Origin: Cerioporus squamosus
Lineage: Eukaryota > Basidiomycota > Agaricomycetes > Polyporales > Polyporaceae
Direction of reading: 5' to 3'
Length of the DNA: 64,000 nt
NCBI GenBank assembly: GCA_022592435.1
Contig: JABYQS010000109.1
Span: 1 to 64,000 of the forward strand
Every line of letters starts with the position of its first letter. Position 1 is the stretch's first letter. Position numbers and translations under genes: made by a program. Shown piece by piece: positions 1-10,114 of this stretch. The notes beneath the pieces were generated by a model. That model worked only from the letters and a program-made list of their open reading frames with translations. It searched no databases and was not told the DNA's origin.

Positions 1-460
1 AGTTCAACACGGCGGCTCGCCCAGCACACCTGGGCCGAGGAGGCAGCTTCCAACGAAGCTGTAAAAGAGGTCGACCTCGGACTACACAGTAGCGAGAGGG
101 AATAGGAGGAGCTGTTCGCCACCTCTTCGACGATCGCCAACGTCGAACCCGGTCCTGGGCACCCACACCGCCCGTACCGTACAACTATCAACCTGATAGC
201 CACACTACACCTAGCACACCGCGCTGTACCGTCTAAACTATGCATGTTACACTGAACACTCTCATTATGCTACGGATGTCCGAGAACGGGGGACGTAGTG
301 AGCAGAGGCCCGCGAGGGCGGCCGACCATGAAAAACTGCTCGCGGACGGGTGGCCGGTCGGCCGAACGTGAGGCGCCCAAAAAACTCTTCTCGGAAAGCG
401 CGCACAGGCTGCCTCCCGCCTCTCGCCTCCCGCCTCCCATCCACGCCCCGTCGTCGCACG

Positions 461-2071
461 ATGACTGCACCAGCGAGCGAACCGCGCCGCCGAGAGAACA
501 CCACGCCCCGGGCCCCGGAGGATGGCTCCGAAGGCTCCGACCACGAGATGGCGATCGACAAGGCAACTGATGGGACCGCTGAAAAGGTGCCGGAGCAGGG
601 ACGCCAGGTAGCGAAGCGAGCACGCATCTCCATGGGCGGGGACTCTACTGTGAGCAGGACCATCCCTCATTCACGCGACACCAGCCCACTTAGGAAGACC
701 GCCCCGCAGTCGGACTGGGCGCATGACTTCACGCTGCCCGTGCCGATGCCCGACAACGTGCGCGAATGGAATAAGACCTACGCGCACAAGCTCCCATACC
801 ACCGCGAGTACGACGAGCTGATCTACGCGAGGGTCCCGACAGGGCGTCACATGAACCCGCACCTCTGGCTCACCCAGCAGGAGCCGAGGCCAGAGCTCCC
901 CCTCGCTGGCCACGAGGCCTTCACGCCGGGCCCGTTCCCGTACGTCCACATCAATCACTGGCGTCACCTCGGGAACCTGCAACCGGCTCTGAAGACGATG
1001 CTCGAAAAGGACCTCGGACGGTTCCTGGCCATCATCCCCCACGGAGGAGGCCGCGCCGTGAACGAGCAGGCTCAGGCGGTATGCACGGCGCTCGAGGAGA
1101 TCTTCTGGACCTTCCGCTTTGCGGGGTACAACGGCGAAGCGGCGAAGGTGACAGTCATGGCGCCGGACCCGCGCAATGTCGCTGGGGCGAATGGCACTAA
1201 CGACTTCGCGCAACCATGGCCGATGTTCGCGGACCTCGCCAACGACGAGAAAGGGCTTCTTCGCGCCTTCCTGCTCAACCAACAGCACTTTGCTTTCGAT
1301 CGCTCTCGCTCGTTCTCCGTGCACTCGATGGAGGAGTCCCCCACGCGGTCCTGGAAGACCGTCCTGCTGGTGAGCCACCTCATCGCGCCACCCGGTGTGT
1401 CCCACGGCAATATCGTCGATGCGCGGGCTGCGATACGCAGGGAGGTCATCAGAAGGCTCGCGGAAGACGAGGACTACCGCGTCCTCATCGCCCAGCTGGC
1501 CGCGAACCACATCAGCCACTCCGGCAACCGCGACCAGATCTTCCAAACGGTCACGGACACCTACCACCTGGAACTCACGATGGTGGACGGCGCCGACGGC
1601 ACCGCGTCCCCAGCCTTCGTGCTTCTCGCGCGACCCATCGTGGACTCGAGACAGGAGCTCGTTGACCTGAAGAGCGCGATCATCGCCGCGCTCTGCGGTG
1701 GCAAGTCGCCCCGCGACGACGACCACTTCTATGTCGGGACGAAGAAGATCCGTGTAGTCGACGACGCCAAACCGCGCCCCCGATTCTATGTGGACTGCAA
1801 GCTATGCAAGTCGGAGCTCCACTGTACGCTCGACTGCCCGCTACCGAAGTCCCGCGGGTGGCGCGGAGTGCAGCCGAAGGACATCGGGTTCACGGCGGAG
1901 GCTGAGAAACCTAAAGCGGCGGTACCGGCGCGCGCAATACTCGAAGGAGTGTTCGACCGGCTTGGACAACGCGCTGCGGGACGAGGTCGTGGCAGGACGG
2001 GCGAACATCGTGGCCGCGGACGCGGGGGCCAGGGCAACAGGGGCCGAGGCAAGGCGCCATCCCGTGGATAG
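461..2071 (+). CDS. LINE ORF1 protein (gag-like, RNA-binding)
   Basis: The first in-frame ATG is at 461, giving 536 residues; the frame is open upstream to 350 only through a GTG. The N terminus is disordered and charged. The middle is a folded region without a motif I can name. Near residue 446 there is a CCHC zinc knuckle of spacing C-x2-C-x4-H-x4-C. The last ~40 residues are rich in GRG and RGG repeats, which commonly bind RNA. Such proteins coat the LINE transcript to form the ribonucleoprotein for target-primed reverse transcription. The 278 nt between this stop and the ORF2 start implies reinitiation or another way of translating ORF2. Confidence 0.8.
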   Translation: MTAPASEPRRRENTTPRAPEDGSEGSDHEMAIDKATDGTAEKVPEQGRQVAKRARISMGGDSTVSRTIPHSRDTSPLRKTAPQSDWAHDFTLPVPMPDNVREWNKTYAHKLPYHREYDELIYARVPTGRHMNPHLWLTQQEPRPELPLAGHEAFTPGPFPYVHINHWRHLGNLQPALKTMLEKDLGRFLAIIPHGGGRAVNEQAQAVCTALEEIFWTFRFAGYNGEAAKVTVMAPDPRNVAGANGTNDFAQPWPMFADLANDEKGLLRAFLLNQQHFAFDRSRSFSVHSMEESPTRSWKTVLLVSHLIAPPGVSHGNIVDARAAIRREVIRRLAEDEDYRVLIAQLAANHISHSGNRDQIFQTVTDTYHLELTMVDGADGTASPAFVLLARPIVDSRQELVDLKSAIIAALCGGKSPRDDDHFYVGTKKIRVVDDAKPRPRFYVDCKLCKSELHCTLDCPLPKSRGWRGVQPKDIGFTAEAEKPKAAVPARAILEGVFDRLGQRAAGRGRGRTGEHRGRGRGGQGNRGRGKAPSRG

Positions 2072-2348
2072 TTACTACCCCAATGTACCACCATGTACCA
2101 ACCAAAACGCGAACGAGAATGGCAGATGCCCTCGGCGAAATCTAATCTCTCCTCCCCACCTTACCGAGATCAGTCCGTGTATGTCAACGCAAAGTATGCC
2201 GCGACGCTGGACTTGCGCTCTCTGGAGCGCGAGCCCGGCGGATGCGGTGTAGCCTGCCAGGGCAGGAGGAGTTTCTGGCGGGCCCCGGTATGTATCTGGG
2301 CTGTCCGCGCATCTGACTAACTCCAAACTCTTAGATTATCCCCTCAAC

Positions 2349-5300
2349 ATGACAAATACAACTATACTCGACGACAACTCCATGCGACCGAAAGCGCACG
2401 GCACAAACAAGAACGGCTACGGATTCTACGCCTCACCCTTCTCCAGAGGGGCGATAGGCGGTCCTGCGGCCCATCAACCCAAGGACGGAGAGGGTGCGAC
2501 GGACAGCGGGAGCGACGACAGTCGTATCCGTGGTATACCAGCCTCTGGGCCTCCGTATGCTACAGGAACGACCTCGTTCGCAACAGCCCCAGAGCGGGGC
2601 TGCGCAAGTGCAGGCAGCACTGCGAAGACTGTGTACTCAGTCAAACACAGCCAGGGCGGCAGTGTCTCAGCACCCAGGGGTAACCTGAATCTGAATACCA
2701 ACCCCGAACGGGTTGCGCGAGCTGTGACTGCATGCGGAGGCAGCGAGCAGTGTCGAGACCCACAGACACTAGTGGCAGCCGAACATGCTGCGGAGGACAC
2801 ACCAATGGCGGTAACCCCCGAAGAGAATGGGGGGAAACCCAATCACAGGCATGAGGGTACCACTCCCTGTCCACTGAGACTGAGGGGCGGAGCAGACCCA
2901 ACCCTGGAAGCGCGCCGCGCAGCGGGGCGTGCGGCGAACCGCGACTCCATGCGAATTGGAACACTTAACATAAATGGCTATGGGCGTACGGAACCAGGAC
3001 ATCCTGACAACAAGTGGGGAAATGTGCACCGAATGATGCGCAACCACAAACTGGCACTACTGCTAGTACAAGAAGCGCACCTCACTGATGAACGGGTGCA
3101 GCACATCGAGAAGTTCACTGCCAAAAAGTTGAAAATATACCACTCCTCGCACCCCGACCAACCGACACAGAAAAATGGGGTGGCCGTAGTGCTGAACAAG
3201 CGACTACTACATACCGCTGGCACGCATGCAGAGACAATCATCCCAGGCAGGGCGATGCAAGTCAGTGTACCATGGCAGAAAGACGAGGCCTTACATGTGC
3301 TATGCATATACGCGCCTGCAGCGAATGATGCGGAACGTAAGGAGTTCTTCGATGAAGTGAGGGAATACTACGAGTCCCACCCAGACCTCCCTAAACCGCA
3401 CCTGATGGCTGGGGACTTTAATAATACAGAGGATAGCCTAGACCGTGTCCCAGCACATGCAGAGCCTGAGGCGTCAGTCGAGAACCTAGACAGCCTGAAA
3501 AGCCGTCTTGGCCTCATGTTAGTAGATGGCTGGCGGGCAACTTTCCCTACCACGAAAGCATTCACCTTCCAGCGAGCGGCAGCTCTATCACGACTTGACA
3601 GGATATACCTGACCGAAGAGCTCTTCCGAACTGCACGGGCATGGCGACTCACTGAGGCGGACCTGCGTACGGACCATAGCATGGCCTGCGTAGACCTTGT
3701 CCGTGAAAAGACACCCGAACTGGGGAAGGGGAGGCCCGTCTTCCCAGGACACCTGCTTACGGACAAGAAGCTCGCGCAAAAAATGAAAGAGCGAGGAGTT
3801 CAAGCCCTAGAAGAAGTGCGAACCATGCAAGCGACGAACATGCGCTCGGAAGCACACAACCCGCAGACTGTTCTTGCCTCCCTGAAGAGGGACTGGATGG
3901 AGATGGCGAGGACACGCGAGCGACAGATTGTCCCTAAGCTCCTACGTGAGACCCTGGCACTGGAAGAAGAAGTACGCACCATATCTAAGAGTCCGCTGAT
4001 GTCGGATGCAGAATGCATAGCGCAGACCGCGGCCCTGACCACGCAGATCCGCGAATTAAAACAGAAGCGGGTTAATCAGCTCAAATGCAAAGCCCGAGCC
4101 CGCCACAGACTGGAGGGAGAACGACCTACAAAGTACTGGACTGGTCTCCACCGAGAAGTGAAGCCGAGGGACACTATGCATGCTCTCGAGCGCACGAATG
4201 ACCTGCATCCTAACGGGGCACCAGTCTATGTTGAAGACACCGTGGGGATGGCGGACGTGGCTCGACAACACCATGTCGACTTGCAACGAGATGACCCCGG
4301 GGCGAAGTGCCGGGAGGAGCGCGAAAGGGATATCGAAATCGCCCTGGAGGCGATCAATGTGAGCATCTTGGCAGAGGAGCAGGCCGATATGGGCGCACTG
4401 GTCACATACGACGAGTGTGAAATTGCCCTACAATATTCCAAGGCGGACTCGTCTCCAGGGCTTGATGGAATCACATACGAGGTCTGGAAGGAGCTGAATA
4501 GGAGGTACATGGAGGATGCTAAGCACCCGAGCCGGCCGAAGTTCGATGTGCTGGAGCTACTGCATATGACATTCAATGACGTACAAGATCATGGCGTAGC
4601 AGAAGCGTCTGGCTTCACAGACGGATGGATGTGCCCCTTGTACAAGCTCAAGGGAGAAAAGACGAAGATAGCGAACTATCGTCCCATAACTCTGTTGAAT
4701 ACAGACTATAAGCTGCTCACAAAGATTCTTGCGATGAGGCTCGCGACCGTCGCTCCTGACATTATACATCCAACGCAGGCAGGGTTTGTACCAGGACGCA
4801 AACTGCGGGACCAAACACAGTTAGCAAAACTGATGATCGATTGGGCAGAAACCACAGAAACAAACGGAGCGATTGTCGCCCTTGACCAAGAGAAGGCATA
4901 CGACAAAATTGCACATGACTATCTGTGGAGGGTGCTCAGTAAATTCGGAGCGCCGCAAAGCTTCATACAAACAATCCAGTCTCTGTATGCACACGCACAT
5001 ACATCTGTCATGGTGAACGGTGTCCTCAGCAGGCCATATAAAGTGTACCGCGGAGTCCGACAAGGTGATCCCATGTCGTGCCTCCTTTTCGACCTAGCCA
5101 TTGAGCCGCTCTCTGCGATGATTCGCCAGTCGAACCTGAAAGGTTTCAAGGTGCCCGGAAACCTACAGGCACTGAAAGCGACGCTATTTGCGGATGACAC
5201 CACCATATACCTGTCTGCTGAAGACGACTTCGTGGTACTCCAGACCATCCTGGACACTTGGTGTTCGGCTGCAAAAGCGAAGTTCAACATCAGTAAAACC

Positions 5301-7784
5301 GAGATTATCCCACTTGGAACTCCAGAATACCGTAAACAGATGGTCGCAACGTACCAAAGCACAGGTAGCTGGCAAGGCTACCCTGCACATGTGCATATCG
5401 CAGGTGACGGGGAGCCTGTACGCATCCTGGGAGCCTTCATTGGCAATGGAGTAGAACAATGCGAGGTCTGGACGCCGACCCTTGCGAAGCTCGAGGGAGT
5501 ACTTGAAAGATGGAAACATGGCATATCCACCCTAGAAGGCCGACGTCACGTAGTGCAAATGTTCATAGGCGGAATGACTCAGTTTCTTACCGATGTGCAG
5601 ACAATGCCGATACAAGTGCAGAAACGACTTGAACGGATCCTACGGAAATACCTGTGGAACGATCGTGTTGTGCCCCCTGTAAGTCTCGAATGCGCACGAG
5701 CCGATTTCGAGCGGGGAGGACTGAAAATCCTAGACATTGAGTCACGCAATGAAGCGATAGACTTGATGTGGGTACGCTCGTACCTGCATTATGGGAAGCT
5801 CCGCCCGACATGGGCATATGTGGCCGACGACCTTATGGCGCGGACTGTCACGACCGACTGTACTGTCCGTGTGCCCGAGCTCCGAACGAACCCGCTTCTG
5901 CAACACTGGTGGCCCAAGACGTCGGCGCTGCCGAAGTACCTACAGCGCATGCTGAAAACGAGTGTAAAATACGGCTTGAGACTAGAGGGACTTGCCTTCT
6001 CGTGCGAAATTCTACGTGCCATGCCCATGTGGTTTCACAACCAGCTCGACCTCCCGGTCGCAAAGCAGCTCGCTCGATCCTCTCTGGTCGTGACATGCCT
6101 GACGGAAAGACATCAGCTTAGGACTGTAGGAGAATTTGAAGCCTTCGTACTAAATTTCCATGCGCCAGGCCACCTGCGCTACGCGTCGTGCAAATGCGCA
6201 GGATGCGAGTTTGCCAGGCTGGGAGCTGGCTGTCTGCGACCGCATGCCTGCGCGGCGCGAGCGTTAGAACTTCTGGACGCTCTCCCTGGTAAATGGGATC
6301 CCAGGGGCCTTCATCCTGCTGACTACGAAAGTGAGCTACACGAGGAACTCAAAGAACTAGGGGCGGACCTGGGAGAGGGTTTGGTGCTCTTCGACCGCCG
6401 CATCACGACGGAGGGCATGCTGGGTGACGCTTTCCGTGTCTTCACCCATGGAGAGGTATGCAACCGCCTCCCGGACATGACGGCCTCGACACGGCGAGGA
6501 AATGTGTGCGTACTGGCGACCGACGGATCGTGTGTAAAGAACGGGCGAGCAGACGCCCAAGCAGGAGCGGGTGTCTTCTGCGTAGGAGACGCTAGCCTAA
6601 GCAAGTCAATCCGTTTGCCTATGCATATGCTACAATCAAATCAGACGGGAGAGGCGGTAGCTACACTCACCGCAACACGGGCAGCGCGACTAGATGTCCC
6701 ACTGGTGGAGGTGACGGACTCCAAGACCGTGATGAACTCAGTCACAATCTGGAAAAACCGACATGAAAACCAAGGTTTCCTCCTGCAGAAGAACACGTCA
6801 ATAACCCAAGCGATCGTAGGCGCAATGAGAGCCAGGAAGGCCGGGACATACCTAAAGTGGGTGAAAGGGCACAGCGGGCACCATGGAAACGAGATGGCGG
6901 ACCAACTCGCAGCACAGGGTGCAGCACGAGAGGTCGGTGACGCTGTGGATTTGTCAGTGCCAGTGGAATTGAGAACAACCGGGTGTAAACTCACCTGGAT
7001 GACACAAAAACTGGCGTATCAAGAGATAAGGCGACAAAAGCAATGGACTCTCGAACCGAGAACGCGTACATCTGGAAATATCAGACGAATCCTGGATGAT
7101 ATGAAGTCAGTGTTTGAACTGCCGCTGACCGAAGCGCAGATCTGGATGTCACTACGCACCAGACATGTGTCACGCGAGTGCCGGCAGTTCCTGTGGATGA
7201 CCATCCACGACGGCTATATGGTAGGCTACAAATGGCTGCGGGATAAGATGTCTGCAGAGATGCAAGCACGGGCGACGTGTCGGAAATGCGGTACTGTTGA
7301 AACGATGGAACACATACTGTTCGAGTGCTGCGCCGTGGGGCAGGCAGCGATCTGGGAGCTCCTTGCGGAAACGTGGGCCCGGACGGGCATGCCGAGGCGT
7401 AACGTAACCTGGGGCACCGCCCTAGGCGCGGCGTGCGCGAGCTTCGAGCATGAGGACGGCAGCCGTTCTGTCGCCGCGGAAGCGCTGTGGACAATCTTGG
7501 TGACCGAGTCGCTGTACCTGGTGTGGAAGCTACGATGTGAGCGAGTAATCCAGAATGAAGGTGAAGAAATGTCCCTACCGGAGGTGACCAGGCGATGGTA
7601 CGCCACCATGGATTGTCGTCTCGACCTGGACAGGTGGTCCTGTGCGTCGTATTTGGGGCGGACAGCACTCAAAGCGAAGACGATCGCGAGTATCTGGGAG
7701 CCGATACTCGAAGCACGGGAGAGCCTCCCGCGCTACTGGGTGACGGACAATGGGGTTTTAGTGGGTATTAAGCGGGGGCGTTGA
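2349..7784 (+). CDS. LINE ORF2: endonuclease, reverse transcriptase and RNase H polyprotein
   Basis: It has 1811 residues from an ATG start. An exonuclease-endonuclease-phosphatase domain begins near residue 201 (TLNINGYG, then LLVQEAHL, GDFNNTE, SRLDRIY and TDHS). The reverse transcriptase follows near residue 770 (NYRPITLLNTDYK, QAGFVPGR, ALDQEKAYD, GVRQGDPMS), with the catalytic FADDT at 947-951. RNase H begins near residue 1388 with ATDGS (Asp 1392), then GEA, TDSK and KGHSGHHGNEMAD, so all four acidic positions look present. A Cys/His motif (CRKCG, then MEHILFEC) near residue 1644 matches the zf-RVT type. The protein would nick target DNA, reverse-transcribe its own RNA and remove the template. 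No stop or frameshift is seen. Confidence 0.93.
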   Translation: MTNTTILDDNSMRPKAHGTNKNGYGFYASPFSRGAIGGPAAHQPKDGEGATDSGSDDSRIRGIPASGPPYATGTTSFATAPERGCASAGSTAKTVYSVKHSQGGSVSAPRGNLNLNTNPERVARAVTACGGSEQCRDPQTLVAAEHAAEDTPMAVTPEENGGKPNHRHEGTTPCPLRLRGGADPTLEARRAAGRAANRDSMRIGTLNINGYGRTEPGHPDNKWGNVHRMMRNHKLALLLVQEAHLTDERVQHIEKFTAKKLKIYHSSHPDQPTQKNGVAVVLNKRLLHTAGTHAETIIPGRAMQVSVPWQKDEALHVLCIYAPAANDAERKEFFDEVREYYESHPDLPKPHLMAGDFNNTEDSLDRVPAHAEPEASVENLDSLKSRLGLMLVDGWRATFPTTKAFTFQRAAALSRLDRIYLTEELFRTARAWRLTEADLRTDHSMACVDLVREKTPELGKGRPVFPGHLLTDKKLAQKMKERGVQALEEVRTMQATNMRSEAHNPQTVLASLKRDWMEMARTRERQIVPKLLRETLALEEEVRTISKSPLMSDAECIAQTAALTTQIRELKQKRVNQLKCKARARHRLEGERPTKYWTGLHREVKPRDTMHALERTNDLHPNGAPVYVEDTVGMADVARQHHVDLQRDDPGAKCREERERDIEIALEAINVSILAEEQADMGALVTYDECEIALQYSKADSSPGLDGITYEVWKELNRRYMEDAKHPSRPKFDVLELLHMTFNDVQDHGVAEASGFTDGWMCPLYKLKGEKTKIANYRPITLLNTDYKLLTKILAMRLATVAPDIIHPTQAGFVPGRKLRDQTQLAKLMIDWAETTETNGAIVALDQEKAYDKIAHDYLWRVLSKFGAPQSFIQTIQSLYAHAHTSVMVNGVLSRPYKVYRGVRQGDPMSCLLFDLAIEPLSAMIRQSNLKGFKVPGNLQALKATLFADDTTIYLSAEDDFVVLQTILDTWCSAAKAKFNISKTEIIPLGTPEYRKQMVATYQSTGSWQGYPAHVHIAGDGEPVRILGAFIGNGVEQCEVWTPTLAKLEGVLERWKHGISTLEGRRHVVQMFIGGMTQFLTDVQTMPIQVQKRLERILRKYLWNDRVVPPVSLECARADFERGGLKILDIESRNEAIDLMWVRSYLHYGKLRPTWAYVADDLMARTVTTDCTVRVPELRTNPLLQHWWPKTSALPKYLQRMLKTSVKYGLRLEGLAFSCEILRAMPMWFHNQLDLPVAKQLARSSLVVTCLTERHQLRTVGEFEAFVLNFHAPGHLRYASCKCAGCEFARLGAGCLRPHACAARALELLDALPGKWDPRGLHPADYESELHEELKELGADLGEGLVLFDRRITTEGMLGDAFRVFTHGEVCNRLPDMTASTRRGNVCVLATDGSCVKNGRADAQAGAGVFCVGDASLSKSIRLPMHMLQSNQTGEAVATLTATRAARLDVPLVEVTDSKTVMNSVTIWKNRHENQGFLLQKNTSITQAIVGAMRARKAGTYLKWVKGHSGHHGNEMADQLAAQGAAREVGDAVDLSVPVELRTTGCKLTWMTQKLAYQEIRRQKQWTLEPRTRTSGNIRRILDDMKSVFELPLTEAQIWMSLRTRHVSRECRQFLWMTIHDGYMVGYKWLRDKMSAEMQARATCRKCGTVETMEHILFECCAVGQAAIWELLAETWARTGMPRRNVTWGTALGAACASFEHEDGSRSVAAEALWTILVTESLYLVWKLRCERVIQNEGEEMSLPEVTRRWYATMDCRLDLDRWSCASYLGRTALKAKTIASIWEPILEARESLPRYWVTDNGVLVGIKRGR

Positions 7785-8047
7785 TACGGTACCTTCGGGT
7801 GCTGTGGATGACGCGCCCCCGCTCTGAGTCCCACACATCGTGCGTAAAAGCATTTCCTCATGGCAGGGGACCTCGGTCCCTGTCCTGATCCTGAAAATTC
7901 TCCGAACTTGTTAGTGACCGGCACACCCGGTCAACCCCAGCGCGCCCGCCCAGCACTCGCTGGGCAGAGCAGTCTGATGTGCCCTCGGGACGATGATAGC
8001 TCAGGGCATATGTGCTCCGCCAAAAAAAAAAAAAAAAAAAAAAAAAA
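7785..8047 (+). other. 3' UTR and A tail of the first LINE
   Basis: It holds a block starting GAGTCCCACAC at 7826 that recurs in the second LINE, and a perfect hairpin GCCCAGC-ACTC-GCTGGGC at 7948-7965. It ends in 26 A residues at 8022-8047. The hairpin and shared block are candidates for the RNA signal recognised by the reverse transcriptase. Confidence 0.65.
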
Positions 8048-8573
8048 GGAGGTGATCAGGCGCTGTGCTGAAGCCCAGGCCACGTGACGGCTAGAGAGGC
8101 CCCGGGCTGGGCCCTGGCCCACGTGGGACTAGAGCTGTGCTGAAAAGCGATCTGCAACCTAAATGAACCAGAGCATGTAAATCAAGCTGAACCAATGAAA
8201 ATTGAATATGAAACTACATCCCCTGCCCCTGACGCATAGAAGGATGGGATATGTAAGCCTGAGATAGAGTACGATGGTACGTGAGGATGCAATGACGTTT
8301 AGCAGCGGGAAGTGGAGCGAATCTGAGGAAGAAGGGGTGCCCTGACCGTACGCGGTGCGCCATCTGCGGCAGATATTCCCCCTCCCCTGCATCTGGGCTT
8401 ACTGTCTAGGAGATGAAGTCTGAATCACAATGAGTGGTGAAGAGTGTGTGAGCACCGAACAGATGCCCTTTCGCGTAAGATGCCGGGCAGCTAGACGTCA
8501 ATTTTGTGAACGCCTAACTAACCGACCTCGTTAAATACACAGATGGAGGAGCAGTGAGATGCTCAATCCTTAG
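8048..8573. other. Spacer between LINE 1 and an unidentified ORF
   Basis: No gene is seen. An imperfect local duplication is visible: GCTGTGCTGAA occurs near 8060 and again near 8131, and CACGTG-x4-CTAGAG-like segments are repeated between them. The rest is unremarkable mixed sequence. Confidence 0.3.
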
Positions 8574-9260
8574 ATGCCACGTCAAGCCCTCCAACCCTCT
8601 CTCTTTCCCCCCCTGCCCAACCGCACGGAGCACCGGGAGCAGGAACTAGCTCACCGATGTGGCCCTCAGTATATGAAGCCCATGCAAAGACGAGCATGCA
8701 ATCCTACACACTGGGACCCCCCCCTGACACGAATGTCTGTGGACTCAAGTGAGCATACGAAGGGACAAACCAGATCGATGACGACGAAGACCCGTACGCA
8801 CCTCCAAGGCATACCTCCCCCTGAACCAGAACCAGTCCTCGTCGTCTACGCAAGATGGATTGGCTTTGGAAGCCATGTGCCCAACCCGTACGACCTGAAG
8901 GGAGGTACGCATAGGTACAGAGTTGCGATTAGGCCGACGGAGAATATCTGGCCTGGGAGAAGAGTCAGGATCCTGGTGCTCTCGCCGATGGCATACTACC
9001 TACCGAAGATCCCCGAAGGAGAATATGACACCTATGATCCCCATGTGACGGGTGTGGTCGTTGAGATGGGGATATGCTGGGAGAAGGTGGAAGGGTCGTC
9101 AACGAGCAGGAAGAGGACGATGATAAGAGTGGCCAACGAATGTCGTGGAAACGCGGTGGTTGTGGCGGATCTGGAAATGCTGGAGGATGATGGCGACATG
9201 TGCCGGACGGACAAAACGGACCGTGTGGGGTTCTCGGGACCCCTGGTGTCCTCGGACTGA
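8574..9260 (+). CDS. Unidentified 228-residue ORF between the two LINEs
   Basis: This is an ATG-started open frame of 228 codons that I do not recognise. The first ~85 residues are polar and low in structure. Residues ~90-210 look like a folded domain, with alternating hydrophobic stretches (VLVVYARWIGFG, YRVAIRP, RRVRILVLSPMAYYLP, VTGVVVEMGICWEKV) and an acidic end. It has no zinc motif, membrane segment or signal peptide. It may be a host gene remnant, the 5' part of the second LINE, or chance. The absence of stops and the protein-like hydrophobic pattern favour real or recently lost coding. Confidence 0.35.
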   Translation: MPRQALQPSLFPPLPNRTEHREQELAHRCGPQYMKPMQRRACNPTHWDPPLTRMSVDSSEHTKGQTRSMTTKTRTHLQGIPPPEPEPVLVVYARWIGFGSHVPNPYDLKGGTHRYRVAIRPTENIWPGRRVRILVLSPMAYYLPKIPEGEYDTYDPHVTGVVVEMGICWEKVEGSSTSRKRTMIRVANECRGNAVVVADLEMLEDDGDMCRTDKTDRVGFSGPLVSSD

Positions 9261-10114
9261 GAAGAGCCAGGCCAGGTGCGCGGACGGAAGAGAGCTAAAA
9301 GGGGACCCGTGGCCCGGAGTCAGGAGATGGAGCTTCTGGCGAGCGTTAGGCCATGGCCGATGAGGATGACGTCGGATTGCGCTGGGTCTGAATGCCATGT
9401 ACAAGCGTATCGAATAGTGTAGCGGCAAATCTGTAAATGCGTAAGCGATACAGGACCCTAAACGACGAGGATGCCTGCCAGAGAAAGGTGCTGAGACCTG
9501 CAAGCACGAGGAGCGTGAGTGAGTAGACTGAACGCGCATTGCTGCCAACGAAACAAATGGTTTAAATGCAGTGAGGAGTGCGTGTACTGAGGACTTTGTG
9601 GACAAGAGGAGTTAGCACGCTGGAAAGAAATGGGACAAACAACACGAAGAGAAGGAATGAGATGAGCCCTTTTTGACAGATGGAAGGTGACGACCATGCG
9701 CGCGTGCCTTAGAGAAATGTAAACTTTGAGAAATCCCTGATAGCCGTTCGGCGTCTGCAGCTAAATGCGTAAGTGGCTGAGATAAAACGAGAAGTAAGCA
9801 GTGCGAACTAGGATGTGTAGACGCTCTGAAACCAACTTGAGCACGTACGCTGAGGACGCCCTGCGGGCTCTTGCAACACGCGCGCGCAGGAGCGAGTATG
9901 CTCTATTCAGTTGAGGCGAGAAAGCTGAAGACCTGGGCCCACCGACCGACAGGGGACGACAGCGGCAACATGAATGCCCTCGTTGCGCAAAGATATAGCT
10001 GGAAGACCGCTGCCAGCACTCGATTTCCTCACCCCCTTGCTCTTGCTCCTTGCCTGCGCATAAATCTCTCAGCTGTCCCTCCTTTCCCATCTGCTCAGCC
10101 TCTTTCCGCGAAGT
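9261..10114. other. Spacer with a probable promoter or leader at its 3' end
   Basis: No gene is supported. The last ~90 bases before the ATG at 10115 are C/T-rich with a CATAAAT element near 10060, which resembles a fungal core promoter and 5' UTR. It could be the 5' UTR of the second LINE. The long minus-strand open frame over 9761-10885 lacks any family resemblance. Confidence 0.3.

Larger units (their letters stand above)
1..8047 (+). mobile_element. Tad1-like non-LTR retrotransposon (LINE), near full length and ORF-intact
   Basis: Two same-strand ORFs are followed by a 3' UTR and a 26-nt A tail (8022-8047). ORF1 has a zinc knuckle and an RGG-rich tail. ORF2 has an apurinic-type endonuclease, reverse transcriptase, RNase H and a C-terminal zinc motif. 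This order is that of fungal Tad1-clade LINEs. The 5' boundary is not resolved and may lie outside the window, since the first 460 bases read as GC-rich leader. No target-site duplication matching the bases after the A tail was found. Neither ORF has a stop or frameshift, so the copy looks recent and potentially competent. Confidence 0.85.

Noticed and set aside
671..1726. 351-codon open frame on the minus strand
   Set aside because: It lies antisense to ORF1 of the first LINE and arises from its GC-rich codon usage. The product has no domain.
8048..8075. Target-site duplication for the first LINE
   Set aside because: The bases after the A tail have no clear matching copy in the first 460 bases, so no duplication is claimed.
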